From Cryptomeria japonica (Eukaryota; Streptophyta; Pinopsida; Cupressales; Cupressaceae), in NCBI RefSeq assembly GCF_030272615.1, contig NC_081406.1, positions 473,924,900 to 473,988,899 of the forward strand: a stretch of 64,000 nt of DNA, read 5' to 3'. A program made the translations under genes and the position numbers. Positions 34,786 through 47,000 of the stretch are shown one piece after another; within the stretch, counting starts at the first letter, position 1, and each line of letters starts with the position of its first letter. A model generated the notes under the pieces. The model did no database searches and had not been told where the DNA came from. It saw only the letters and a program-made list of their open reading frames with translations.

Positions 34786-37700
34786 ATGGCCATCCCCATC
34801 AAGGATTTTGCTGCCCTAACTACTGAAAAGACTTCCAAAGTGGGAGAAATCTCTTCTCAGCCATAAATTACCCACACAATCCCGCTTACTTTTGTCCCAC
34901 CTATCCAAGAAATTGTGGACAAACCTACAGCTAAACCAAGATCATCTGCTCCTACAAATACCCCACAATCCTCTCCCAACACTAAAACAAAATGTCCCAC
35001 CTCCTCCAAAAGATCATGTAACGCCAAAATAGAATAGGATTCCCAAGAACATTTTTGTTGTCTCCTCAGACAGTGTGGAATTTGATGTGCCAAACCCTCC
35101 TCTGAAGTCCAAAGAATGCACACAAGAAAGGAGAAAGGTTTCCCCAAGGAAAAAAAATTGCACCAAATCCTCCTTCTACTAAGAACCCCCAAGGTGAAGT
35201 ATCCAGTCTATAGGAGGGCATTCCCAAACCCAAAATAAATAGGGCTTCAACAAAAAGGGCCACGTTTGCAACCACCACACCATTAGAACAAGACCTTGCT
35301 CCAAAAGGAATGGCTCTTTCCCAACAAGAAAATTTTGTAGAGGCTCCATCCTCTTCAATTCCAGCCAAGAGTGCAGAGGAGATTGAGGAATAAGTAGAGG
35401 AGAAGTTTGAAGAGGCAAGAAAAAGAAGAAGGGGGAAACCAGAGTCTTCCATTAGGACATGTTGGAGTTATTCCTTGGCTCTAACATGCATGACACATTC
35501 AAAAATACCTTCACCCACCAATATTTTGGCTGCAGAGATGCCCATGCCATTGATAGGAGTTGGGATATCTTTTTCTACTTCTATGGAAGCAGAGCTAAGG
35601 CCATTCTAGTCTCCAATCCTTGGAATCTAAATTTGGGGAAGCTAGTTGTTCTGAATGTTTTTGAGGAGACCATACTAATCAAGGAGCTAGGAAAGCACTA
35701 CCACCTCTTGACCATGACAGTTAGGATGGCCAATGGGTACTGTCTGTTGGATGTAACAAAGGAATCAATAATTCAATGTTTTGAATTAGATAAGAGTTCC
35801 CTTAGGAGCATTGAAAAAATGAGATTGCGGGAAGAGTATGCATCAAGGAAAAGGGTTATAAGAGAGCATATATTACCACATTTTTTGAAGAGAATGTATA
35901 AGGGAAGGTAGAGCTACTTAATGGATGCCGAGTCTTTTGGCATAAAAATTTTTGAAGACTATTTTGTGAAGACCTACTATGCCTTATGCCAAATTTTTGG
36001 GGACGACTATGGACTAACTAAAATCCCCATTGAATATATAATGATGGCGAGAAAAATCCAGCATTCAGAGACTAATGAATTATATCATTTTGCCATACTT
36101 CTTCAAGATAAGTTGCATGAGAGCTTGATTGAGGCCAAAAATGAAAAAGAAGACCTGAAATTTAGACAATATTCTTTGATTTACTATCTAATTCTTTTTC
36201 AAAACAGGGTAGTGTGGGATGAGGCATTGCAAATAAAGAAGTGTGATCCAAAAATAGGACATAAGTGGCCAATCCAAAAGTGGACATAGATATGGGATAA
36301 AGGATCAAAATATTCTGATTATACAAAATTCTTTGATCATTTTGTGGTTAAAGTTCTTAGGATGTTGGGAACAACTCTACCAAGGTTGCCAATGCATATC
36401 ATAAAATTCATGAGAATAAGGAGTGCCAAGGCAGAAAATGAAGAATATCCATAGGGAGCATTCTCCCATAATTTTAGCGACTTCTTTTTTTTATTCAAAT
36501 TGTACACTAATAAGAATTTATGGGTGCCCACAACCCCCTCATATCTTGCTTATCACAGTATCCCCAAGGCTAACCTTTATAGAATTTATCTGGAAAATAA
36601 TGTGAATGGAAAGGGAGCTGATCAGAATAGAGAAGAATAGACAACACCTCCTTGGAATGATTACTTATGAGGAATTCCATGTGAGGATTGACTCTCTTGA
36701 GATTGTGCAACAATTTTTGGTAAACAATTATCAACTCAAGGTAAGACAAGCAAGGAATTTTGACCCAAAGGCTGACATAAATGAGGCAAGGACTCAAAAT
36801 CTCAGGAAAGGAGGCTACTCCTACCATTTTGATAAATGAGGGGATCTAATATAAGAACTCCAATCCCCCTGAGGCTGTGCAGAAGAGGAAAAATGAGAAT
36901 ATCTCTAGAATTTGGAAAAGGAAAGGAGAGAGGAATACCCCAACTTCCAAGGATTTTGCTATAACATACAAAATGATTTTGCTTGGATGTTATGCAAAAT
37001 GAGGTCTTTTGGAGATATCATAGCAGAAAAGAAAGGAAACATGGAAATTGAGAGAAATCCTTGAGGAAAGACCTACTTATGAGCCTCCTACCTCCTAAAA
37101 GTCAAAGGGAAAGGCAATTTTGACTAAGGGATCTTTTTAGGATATCCCCTCACAACATCCTACTCAAGAAGAGTGACCTGTAGTAGCTTACACAAGGGGA
37201 ATTGAAAAGAGTAAGGAGAAAATCTAAGATTTTGTAGATGTAATTGGAGCAGAGATTAATACAAATGTCCAACCCCCTTCTCCTCCCAGAGAAACATTCA
37301 TAGATGATGAAGCTCCTGAAATCCTTATCGACCTAGACTAGACCACTCTTCTAGATGTCATCCTAGAAGAGGAAGCCAATGATGAAAGGATAATTTCATC
37401 AATTCAATTCATGGCAAATGAAAATTTTGTTAATACCCCAAAATTAAAATCTTTTTGGATGAGAGATAAATTGAAGAGCTTATCTAAGGAGGAAATCTAA
37501 AATTTTGATAAGAGTAGCATCCAATCTACCCCATAGAAGGCCATGGAGATTGTAAAGAAAAGTGATATGATGCTCATCGCGGGGTGGGATTAAAGAAGTT
37601 TTTTGTATTCAATTAGGTGACGAGGCAAAAGGACCCTATTTATGCTTAAGAATTTAGGGAGCATGGGTCCAGATTCAACCCCAATGTGAAGGCATTTGCA

Positions 37701-38176
37701 TTATGGACCAAGGACCCAAATATTGATAAGCCTACTATTTTGTATGGAGTATAGAAAAAGGTTAGAGATATCATTGTCAGGACACTAGGAGATACAATGA
37801 CATTAGAGGCTACCACCATAACTATGCATGCTATGCAATTTGCAAGGGAAGCAATAGAATATTTGAAAATGAAACATGAAAGGCTTAAGGGGATGCATGT
37901 AGCTTTGCATGCCAATCATAAAAAATATACATTTAAAATGTCAAACTGAAGAAGGAAATAGCTATAGGAGAAGCCACAAAATTAACAAAGCAGCAATTGG
38001 AAGAAATGCAGAGGATGAAAGATGAGTTGCAAAATCTCAAGCATGAGTCAACAAATAAATATCTAGAGATAAACAAAGCAACAATCTTACCGGTAGAAAA
38101 TAAAGTTCTCTCCAAATTGGACAAGGTGCATTCTTCATATTCTTCTATGATTCAGTTCAAGTCCCATTTGGACTAA
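34786..38176 (+). pseudogene. Unknown retroelement-associated protein, degenerate (copy with coiled-coil tail)
   Basis: It starts at ATG 34,786 (MAIPIKDFAALTTEKTSKVG). After a basic, proline-rich stretch in shifting frames, a clear frame runs from about 35,459 to 36,470. It includes KAILVSNPWNLNLGKLVVLN, YHLLTMTVRMANGYCLLDVT, RKRVIREHILPHFLKRMYKG and IEYIMMARKIQHSETNELYH, with stops at 35,909 and 36,287. Later pieces are badly broken. The end is a charged helix (ATKLTKQQLEEMQRMKDELQ) stopping at 38,174. Order and composition match the unknown ORFs at 26.6-29.8 kb and 62.4-64 kb: helical core, low-complexity linker, coiled-coil end. No RT, integrase or zinc finger is nearby and no LTR pair was recognised. 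It is a dead copy of unknown function. Confidence 0.5.
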
Positions 38177-39040
38177 ATTTTTTCATTCTTTTGTCCTTTG
38201 AGGTGTTGGAGCTCAAAATTGTAGGTTGTTAAATTCTAAAGGTATGCCAAGCCCCATGATTTAATTTAACACATAATTTTGACCAACTAACAGAATTAGT
38301 CAATATGACTGTAATTCCCTACGCTTCAGGTTCTGCTTGACCTAGGCAGGTAGACCTATTTACCAAGTATCCTCTCCTTTGATACTTAAGTAGATTATTA
38401 TTATAAAATTGTCCTAAGGTCAATCCTAAATTGGCATGAAGATTCGATATGACCTACTACTTACTTCTAAGCTTAAAATAAAACCTCCTTTAACTGAATT
38501 TTTGATATTATAAATGTACGTTTAAGACTAGTGCCTTCTTTGCTTATTTGGGCTCAGAGTCTCATGAATTTCCTTTCTTAAATTCTCCTTGTTAGACACC
38601 AAAATTACCATCCACTATTAATCCTTCCATGCTTAATGATTCAATTTCACTATGATAATTACCATACATGCAATTTTAGTCTTTCCTAGAAAGAGGCTCA
38701 TATAGTAATTAATCCAAGAATATATCTTATCTTGTTCACACCACACAACAATGTAGCAATCTGAAAATAATGAAATGAACACAATTGCAAAGAAATTTAA
38801 ACAATCTTTGATTTCTTAGCACCAAAATAACAAGATCGAATTGAAAAGAATCCACAATAATCATTAACTCAATATAGGAATTGAAAGCAAACTAGTCTAT
38901 ATTGTTGGAAGAGATATATAAGTATATATTTTTTCATCATGTCTTGCATAGAATAAACGATCATCCTCTTATAAGGAAAGATCAAAAACATATAAAATAT
39001 CATGTCTTTTAGAAATAAAACAAAAATTACAGTGGTGTCC
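38177..39040. other. No gene seen
   Basis: AT-rich with scattered short ORFs. It separates the unknown pseudogene from the plus-strand LINE; neither element's terminus could be fixed here. Confidence 0.4.
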
Positions 39041-39247
39041 TTTTGTGTGATGCATGTCCTCTTCCCCGTGTGGCCTTGTTTATTGAGGAATTGAATTTTA
39101 TTTTTTCGCCTCGTGTTTGCATTTGTTGTGCTTTGTTCTTTTCTGTATTTTCCTTTCCCTTTGGCATGTTTGTTTTCCCTTGTTCCAAATTTCCTCTAGA
39201 TTTAGGTTCATTTGTGCCCTTGCATTGAGGACGCTCGTGCGAGTTTG

Positions 39248-40866
39248 ATGGGTAGTCTGAGTAATGAAGATCCCTCTTAGAGGAATGATGAGAATGGCAT
39301 CATTAATAATGAAGGAGGTTTGGGTGATGAGACCACCATTCCGCAGAAGAAAGAGCATGAAAACTTTTGTACAAGGCAGTTGTTTCAGAGGATTCAGCCA
39401 CCATTTGCCCACCTTCTACTTGTTTTAATGGATCCTTTTGCAGGCCCGAGTGCATGGACACGGAGACCACCTCGGGAGGAGCCACAACCCATGGAGATAG
39501 ATGTGAACTCGGGGATGATAGAGTGGAAGATGATCTTGGAGGAGGAGGAAATGGTAAGTATCGTCCTCTCGGGTTGAAAACCCTCTCCCTGTCACCTAAT
39601 GAGGATATGGTTAAGGCTATTAGGGCCGAACAATCTTGGTTAAGAAATATTGCAGTTTTCTTTGTATGTATGGATAGAGAGTCATTGCCTTAGAGAAAGT
39701 TTTTTGATGATTGGATTGGTAATGTGTGGGGTAAAAAACCAGGAATTCATGTTAATTTCTGCATAATGATTCAGAAGGGATTGTTTGTAATTTTCTTTAA
39801 GTCTCATTATATGCAAGATAGAGCTTTAAAAAAGAACTTCTGGAATGTCAGGTGTTCTCTATTTAGGGATTTCCCTTGGTCCCCCAGAGGGAATGCGGAG
39901 CAAGTCATTGCTTGATTATCCCCTAATTGGGTTGAAATTGAAAACCTGCAACCCAAATTTTGGCCTTTCATCTCCCAAATTTTGAATCCCCCAGGCTCCG
40001 TTCTACAAGTCGAGGGTTTGAGAACTACCCTTCCCCATTTGAATTCTCGGGAACTTGTTGCTGTTGACCCTGAAATCTTGTTTCCTGACATAATATCTAC
40101 GGAATTTGAAGGGGACAATTTTGCTTGGGAAGTGTCCTTGTTGGGGAATTTGGGGGCATGTTTTTTCTATAAAAATAATGGACATGTAAGAAAAGATTTC
40201 CCTTTGTTGAAGAAATCTCCTAATGATAACTTTAATATTGATGATAATAAGCCGAGAAGCGAGAATAGAAAAATGCCAAAAGTTGCTTCCTCATCGAAAG
40301 AGGGGATTTCTGTGCTCGTGGATACTCATATGGATATAGGCCAAGAGACTGTTAAGTCTGGCTTAGAATGCCCTATTGGTGATAGCAATGGGAATAAATT
40401 TGTTAGCCTCTCAAATCCTCTATTTGAGGATGAATATGAGGTTGTTCAAGCCTCCTGCATCACTAATCCCTCCAAGAATCTTGGCGGGTGTCAATCAGTA
40501 CATTCTGATTCTCCTCCCCCTAACCAAGGAGGGGTTGTTAATCCTTCTCTCCAACCCAGGTTAAATGCCCAACAAATTTGTCTTGCTAGTATTAAGGAGA
40601 AGGTTGATCATCTCAGAAATGCCACCCTAGTCCCATTTGACTTGAGGGTGAGTAATCCCTTACTTGGTATCATGAACTCCATAGTGAATGGTCTAGTTGA
40701 TAGACAAATTGTTCCCTTTGACCCTAATGATGAACAGTTCATTGAAGTGGCTGGTAAAAAACTAAGGAAGAAAAGAAAAACATCTGATAGACAATCTATT
40801 TCCAATGAAAATAGAAAGAAAGCTAATGAGGTTGCTGAATGCTTTAATAGATTGTACAAGAACTAG
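39248..40866 (+). pseudogene. LINE ORF1, DUF4283-like with decayed zinc knuckle
   Basis: ATG 39,248 (MGSLSNEDPS) opens one frame; a shift near 39,400 leads into a frame open to 40,866 except for stops at 39,691 and 39,913. The part around 39,600-40,100 (IRAEQSWLRNIAVFFVCMDR, IMIQKGLFVIFFKSHYMQDR, NFWNVRCSLFRDFPWSP, NWVEIENLQPKFWPF) follows the DUF4283 plan of plant LINE ORF1. At 40,155-40,200 the sequence CFFYKNNGHVRKDFP sits where a CX2CX4HX4C knuckle is expected; the second and third cysteines now read Tyr and Phe. The C-terminus is basic (KKLRKKRKTS). Its role when intact would be binding LINE RNA. Confidence 0.75.
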
Positions 40867-42476
40867 AAACCCTCCTCCAAATAAATTTTTATGATGATGC
40901 ACATACATAGCTGGAATGTTAGGGGCCTGGAGATGTCTGATAGAAAATATGTTGTTAGAAAATGGTGTAATAGTATTAAGGAAAAATACATTATATGTCT
41001 TCAGGCGATCAAGGTGGTGGGGTTCCAGGCTTATACTATGTTAAGAATCCTGTGGGAGCAGTCCATAGGGTTTCATTCCAATCATGAGAGGGGCAAAGGT
41101 GGCATTGCCATTATGGTTGGCTCCAAGTGGGCTGACAAGATCACTGCTAATGGGGTCTCTCCCTGTCAAAGAGCCTTGTGGGTTACCTTTAAGGAGAAAG
41201 ATTGTGTTTTTGGTATCTGCAACATCTATGCTGCTAGAGACTACAGAGATAGAGCTAGACTTTATGACTGGCTAACAACTGGACTACCTAATGCACACTA
41301 GAATTTTGTGGGGGATTTTAACATGATTGAACATGGTGATGATGAAAGTGGTGGTATTAAACATAGTTGGAAGGGGAATGAACAATTATTTTGGTCCGAA
41401 TTCAAAATAAGATTTAGTCTGATTGACCCCATGGAGAGGAGGAAAGGATCTGCTTGTGGTATTTGGTTCACATGGTGCAACAATCAAAGTGGTAAATAGA
41501 GATTGTATTGTAGATTGGATAGATGTTATGCAGATGCTTCCTTCTTCTCCTTCCACCCTCAAAGGGGGCAAGCCCCCATTTGTGTATCCCCTTCTAGCAT
41601 CTTGAACCACTCTCCTATCTCCTTCTTTGTTGTTCTAGATCTTGATCCTTCCTCTATGATTAGACCTAAAAGTGATACTGGCTTCAAATTGAACGTCTCG
41701 CTGCTAAATGATGAGGATAATGTAGATGCTATTTTGATGGTCTCTCAGGTGACTAAATATTGTTCACCCCTTCTCAGACCAAGGGAGCAATGAGAGAAAC
41801 TTACTACATCCTGGAAGAAAATGTTTCAGATTATTGGAAAGCAGAATGATATGGACAGGTCTAAGGAGGAATCATTTCTTCAAACCAGGCTTAATGAAAT
41901 TGAATAGGATTTGCAGAATAAGGGGAATGATCTTAGGTTGGAAGGAGAGTTTTCCTCGGTGAAGAACCTCTTAAGGAATTTGCAAAATTTCAAGATTAAA
42001 GGGAAGAAGGTTAGGGCTTGGATGAACTGGATCAAAGAGGGAGATAAGGGGTCCAGTTATTTTTTCAATCTTATTAGAGCCAAGAATAAGAGAGAACTTA
42101 TTGAAGATATCCAGGTCAATAATGTTATCACTAATGATCCAGTAGCCATCAAAGAGGCATTCTTTAGTTTTTATAATAGTCTCTTCTCATCTAAGCATGG
42201 GGATAGTAATCAGAGGGCTCTAGAGAAATGTGTAGGGTTAATCCCTAAGAAAATATCTGGCAAAGATTCCAAGGCTTTGAGCCATAAGATCTCTTTGGAG
42301 GAAACTAAAAGCTCGATCAACTCACTAGCCAATGGCAAGTCCCTAGGAATAGATGGGTTACTTGTTGAGTTTTACAAGAAGCACATAGAATGGATAAGTT
42401 TGGAATTATTGATACTATACGAGGATGTTTTTGCACAGAGGTCCCTTGAAGATAATATAAATAAGGGTGTTATCAA

Positions 42477-42492
42477 GTTGCTTCTAAAAGGT
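42477..42492 (+). repeat. SINE target-site duplication, left copy
   Basis: GTTGCTTCTAAAAGGT, identical to 42,733-42,748. Confidence 0.95.
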
Positions 42493-42732
42493 TCCAAGGG
42501 GTTGAGCTTAGTTGGTTAAAGCATTGAGTTCTCAATGTGGAGACCCAAGTTCAACTCCCAAGAGGGACACCTTTATGTAGATTCTTGGTCTTCCTAAGTG
42601 GATTTCTAAGTTGTGACCCTTGGTCTTCCAATTGTTGCTAGTTTTCTCAAAAGGAGCTGATATTTGTAATAAGTTGGATGCTTGAATGAGCTGATATGTA
42701 ATGATTATATGATATCTAATCCAAAAAAAAAA
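42493..42732 (+). mobile_element. tRNA-derived SINE, 240 bp
   Basis: It is flanked by perfect 16-bp direct repeats and ends in ten A (42,723-42,732). Its 5' part is tRNA-like: GAGCTTAGTTGGTTAAAGC matches a pol III A box and AGTTCAACTCCC a B box, about 35 bp apart. A short stem CATTG...CAATG sits where an anticodon arm would be. The remaining ~170 bp is a unique body with no coding potential. It was mobilised by a LINE, as expected from the long target duplication and A tail, and it inserted inside a LINE RT domain. The perfect duplication suggests it is younger than much of its host. Confidence 0.92.
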
Positions 42733-42748
42733 GTTGCTTCTAAAAGGT
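42733..42748 (+). repeat. SINE target-site duplication, right copy
   Basis: GTTGCTTCTAAAAGGT. RT coding sequence resumes within it. Confidence 0.95.
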
Positions 42749-45449
42749 GGTGATAAGACACTGGTTAAAAATTGGAGACCTATCACCCTACTGAATATCT
42801 CATATAAAATCATTGCAAAAATACTGGCAAGGAGAATTGTTGGACTACTAGGTAAGTTCATTTCTGCCACACAGACTGGATTTATAAAAGGTAGATATAT
42901 TCTGGAAAATCTGGTCACCAGTTGGGAGGCTATGCACTAGGCAAAAGTTGATAATGAGAATGTTGCAATGGTCTTATTGGACTTTGAAAAAGCATATGAC
43001 AGAATAGAATGGTTGTTTGTTAGGAGAATGTTACAAGCATTTGGTTTTCCTTCATACTTCTGTAAATGGATAGATATTCTTTTTAAGGACTCATCCACAG
43101 TTGTTGAGATTAATGGTGATATGTCTGAAGCCATCCTAATAAGGAGATCTATAAGATAGGGGTGCCCTATTGCCCCAACCCTATTTGTCATTGTTGCAGA
43201 TGCTCTCTACTACATTCTAAGGGCCCAGAACTTGGACCCTCTATCAAAGGTCTTACTCTTCCCAATGATGATGAGCTGATTAATGCTCAATTTGCTGATG
43301 ATATTGCCTTACTTCTAGCCATGTTTGAGGATAATTTTGATGACATCATGGAAAGACTTCAGTTCTTTTGCTTGGCTTCTAGTGTGAAGATAGCCCCTCA
43401 CAAATCCACTATCCTCGGATGGTCTGAAAGCCCCCCAAATTGGACCACAGGTAAAGGGTGGCAATGGGTAGGACCAAACCATATTGTAAGGTACCTTGGT
43501 ATTCCCTTTTCCATTAATCCGGCTACTCAAGATATGTGGCAATGGTTGTACTCTAAAATTGAAAAGAAACACTTTAAACGGAAGACCCACATGCTTTCTC
43601 TAGTTGGCAGAGAGCAAATTGTTCAAAAGGGTCTATCTTCCCCTCATATTTATTGTGCCTCTACATGGGTGTTTGCTAATTATCGAACTAATAAGCTTGA
43701 AAAGATTATGAGGGATTTCCTATGGTCTAATGGGATGGGGCACAAGAAGAGACACTGTGTGAATTGGAATTGGTATTGTAGACCTAGATGTATGGGGGGT
43801 CTGGGTATTAAGGATATTAGGGCTCATGGCATTTCCCTATCCTCCAAATGGATTGTAAAATCCCTATATGGAAATGAACCTTGGAAGGTGCTAATAAGAA
43901 ACAATATTGAAAGGTCGGTTGTTAAGAAAGGTAAAACATAGTGGAATATCCCCTTATGTGATATTGTACTTGGGGACTTTAACATGAAAGTGTTTGGATC
44001 CAGTGTTTTTGCATCACTTTGGAAGGCATGGTCATAGGTGAGGAGGTTACTACCCTCTAAGGATGCAATAGGAAGTTCTCTGGCATATGTTGTTGTGGAT
44101 AGATCTATTTGGTGGGGGGTGAACCTGAATAACAAACCCCTTGCTTTAACTCAAAGTTGTTCTGCTAAGATTTGGAATGAGAAAGGTATATCCCTGATTA
44201 GTAATGTACTGGTTGATAACCGGTTTGGCTCTTGGATAGAGATCAATTCTAAATATGAGATTCTGACTTCACAAAAGAAAACTTATTCTCTCATTGGTAA
44301 GGCTATAAGGTGTTTTTTCCCTAGTAAGATCCTGGATACTAGCTCTTTTTTAAAATAGCTTAAGTGGTTGGATGGTTCTCCATTCTTGGAAATCTCTACT
44401 AAAAATATTTATCTGATGCTAAAAGAGGATTACTCAATCTTCTCTAGAGTCAATCAAGGTTGGGGTTGTGAATGGCCTAAGTCCAAATGGCAGTTTGTTT
44501 TTTACTTCTTTTGGCATTCTCTCATTGAACCTAAAAAGTCCTCTTTTAGATGGCTCCTTCTGTTAAGAAAACTTGTCGTTGGCTCCTTTTTATCTATTGA
44601 GGGTCTCATGTCTATTAAATGTGTTGTGTGTGATATGAAGGATTCCTTTGAGCATTTGTTTTTTGAGTGTAAATATGCTCAGGGTGTGTGGTCCATTTTT
44701 CTTGGTCCTTCTCTTGCTTGGAATCATAAGCCTAGTCTTTCTTGGAGTGAGGTCCTTGCTGGCTTTGTAGAGTCATTTGATTTTAAGATGAACCAGTTCT
44801 AGTCTGTCTTGTCTTGCGAGGTGTTATGGTTTTTGTGGAAGGAAAGAAATAGAGAGGTTTTTCAGAACAAGAAGAGGAGGCTTACCGAGTTTAATAATAA
44901 ACTCACACATTTCTTTATCATGTCACAGGTTTCTGCTATCATGGAGATATCTAAGGATAGATTTATGACTTTGATTCATGAGGGTGCCTTATAGATCTAT
45001 AAGGAATATATCTAGTCCATTCGCTACTTCAAAAAGCATATGGATATGTTGCAGCCAAAGGAGATCAAGGCCTTGACTCAGTACATGAGAAAGCTCAAGC
45101 TCGATGATTCAGATGTTCTTCCTCCTAGATATGAGGAGCAAGGCACAAGATAGTAGTGATCAGGGTGTTTCATTTTGTTACTTGCTATACAACCAATGAG
45201 GCATTTTGTATTAATCTCTCTTATATGATGTTGGTATTGTAGTATTCACTTAGTGGACTCAAGGCTATGACCTCTTTTGTTATATATGTAAGAAGGATAT
45301 TGTATAAAAGTTAGAAGCATGGGATAAGTACTACAAAATAGATGTAAATAGGACATCTAATACTCTATTGTATATAGTTTGAACTTTTTAATATAAAAAT
45401 AAAATAGAAATTAGTTAAATATATAATGTAACTAATCAAACAAGTCTTC

Positions 45450-45863
45450 TTAATGATTTAAAAGAAAAAAATTTATAGCCCTGAAGTGGTCTACATATTC
45501 TTGCTCCCTATAGGTAGTGATATTTGAGATAAAATGTCGCATAACATATTCTTTTCTATAGAGCCTATTTAGGATGATCTTCATGTTGTCCTGAATGTGA
45601 TCTTCATCATTGACCTCCTCCAGTGCTCGTGGGTGCTCCTATGACATCACATTTTTCCATTGTTCCCGAGGCAATGGTGTACCATCATCATCACCCAAAA
45701 GTGAAGGGAGACTTTCAGTGTCTTCTATATCCAACCGATTGATATCTTCCTCCAATTATTCTTTGTACTCCATTTGTTTCTTCCACAAATTTTTGACATT
45801 GTTTGGTAACTTGGAAGATTCATGATCTTGCACCTTATCAAATATTTTTTTCACTTGTTCTGT
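45450..45863 (-). pseudogene. C-terminal part of the unknown minus-strand ORF interrupted by the gypsy insertion
   Basis: Read on the minus strand from 45,863: TEQVKKIFDKVQDHESS, LPNNVKNLWKKQMEYKE, a stop, LEEDINRLDIEDTESLPSLL, REQWKNVMS, a stop, RALEEVNDEDHIQDNMKIIL and EQEYVDHFRAINFF, then a stop at 45,450. It joins in frame with the ORF that ends at 62,396: removing the 16.5-kb insertion and one copy of the 5-bp target site links EHARL directly to TEQVKK. The segment is acidic and helical with coiled-coil character, like the ends of the other unknown ORFs here. The protein function is unknown. Confidence 0.6.
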
Positions 45864-45868
45864 TAGCC

Positions 45869-47000
45869 TGTGATGCCCAAACTTTTGGGCAAAAACACAA
45901 CAATTTTTTTTTAAATAACACTAAATTACTTGTGTTGTACGTTTAAATAGATGTGATAACTTAATTAGTTTCACCAAAAGATATCTCAAGTGTCAATATG
46001 AATGGGTCTCCAATGCGAGCGATAAATTATTTAACTAATAGACTTAGGACTTTTCCCAAGCTCCTACGCCATTTAATAATCCATTCAAATTTTACCTAAG
46101 TGTTGAAAACCATCCAAATATCTTGAATATAATTCCAAATAAATTATATTTTAATTTACTTAACATTTACAGTAAATACCATTCTCTAAGATGAATTAAT
46201 TAATCCTATAAAGTCCACACAACCTTTATAATTAATTAATTCGCCCAAATAAATCCTTCGATTTTTAATTATATTACGTGTTAACATTATTTCCTTTTAA
46301 TATTTAAATAACCCCAAAACCCATTAATCTGACATTAATACAAATTCATTGAATTAATTTAATTAATTAGGCAAACAAATGTAAAGTCTCCAATGTCATT
46401 AAAATAACCACCTCATTAATAATTTCTAGAAAATATAAATTTCATATTTGATATCTAAACCCCTAAAAGATTTAAATAATCATTTACAATTAAATTACTC
46501 CCTAAAGGGTTTAAATAATCAATATAATTAAAATACCCATTAATGAATGTTCTAACAAAATATGTATATATATGGTTATCTAAACAAGAAAATATAACTT
46601 CATTTATTCTATTTTACTTTAACACTCAACACCAAAATAGAATTCCTCTAATATAAAAAATGACCCTAAATAAGCTATTAATAAATTTTCTATCTTTGAA
46701 ATGGGGTTTCCCCCTCTTTTCTTTATACTAATTTTAAATCCACTCTTACTATTCATTTAAAACTTAATATATGTGTAAAGTTGTAAATACATATATCCCC
46801 TCTTTTTTATAACAAACCCTAATATTATGCACCCTTCTTTATTTGTTTTCTTTATATCATGTTAACCCTAAACACATTCTATTCTTGTGTGTCTTGCAAG
46901 GTCGACTCACGGGGCGGTCGCGAGGGTTTAGCAGGGCAGAGGATTGGTTTAACATCGGCGATGGTTGTGTTTTGCATGGGCGGCAGATGAAACAAATGAT
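45869..47000 (-). repeat. Inverted LTR copy (left arm of a ~1.1-kb inverted repeat)
   Basis: It is the reverse complement of about 48,125-49,246, roughly 94-95% identical by eye with a few indels. The homology runs from the LTR terminus TGTGATGCCC inward past GTCTTGCAAGGTCG and fades near 47,000. No primer-binding site lies outside it, as one would if it were the 5' LTR of a minus-strand element. Confidence 0.85.

Larger units (their letters stand above)
40891..45153 (+). pseudogene. LINE ORF2: endonuclease - RT - zf-RVT, degenerate and split by a SINE
   Basis: ATG 40,891 starts the endonuclease: SWNVRGLEMSD, IICLQAIK (family LQETK), GDFNMIEH, CRLDRCYAD, and SILNHSPI where the family has SDH, so a catalytic Asp is lost. 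One frame holds to 42,492 with stops at 41,299, 41,497, 41,791 and 41,908. The SINE plus its duplicated 16 bp adds 256 bp and moves the reading by one; RT then continues as LVKNWRPITLLNISYKI, LLDFEKAYDRIEW and IR*GCPIAPTLF. A second small indel near 43,200 restores the first frame: QFADDIALL (catalytic FADD at 43,291-43,302), VRYLGIPFS, MGGLGIKDI. zf-RVT follows (CVVCDMKDSFEHLFFEC, near 44,620). The stop is TAG 45,151. No RNase H. Confidence 0.85.
39040..45400 (+). mobile_element. LINE retrotransposon (plus strand), nearly full length, no RNase H
   Basis: A pyrimidine-rich possible 5' UTR (about 39,040-39,247) precedes ORF1 (39,248-40,866), a 24-bp gap, and ORF2 (40,891-45,153). The 3' UTR ends somewhere before 45,449. 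ORF2 ends after the zf-RVT region without an RNase H domain, unlike the minus-strand LINE, so the two belong to different lineages. A SINE splits the RT. Ends are approximate and no target duplication was found. Confidence 0.85.
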
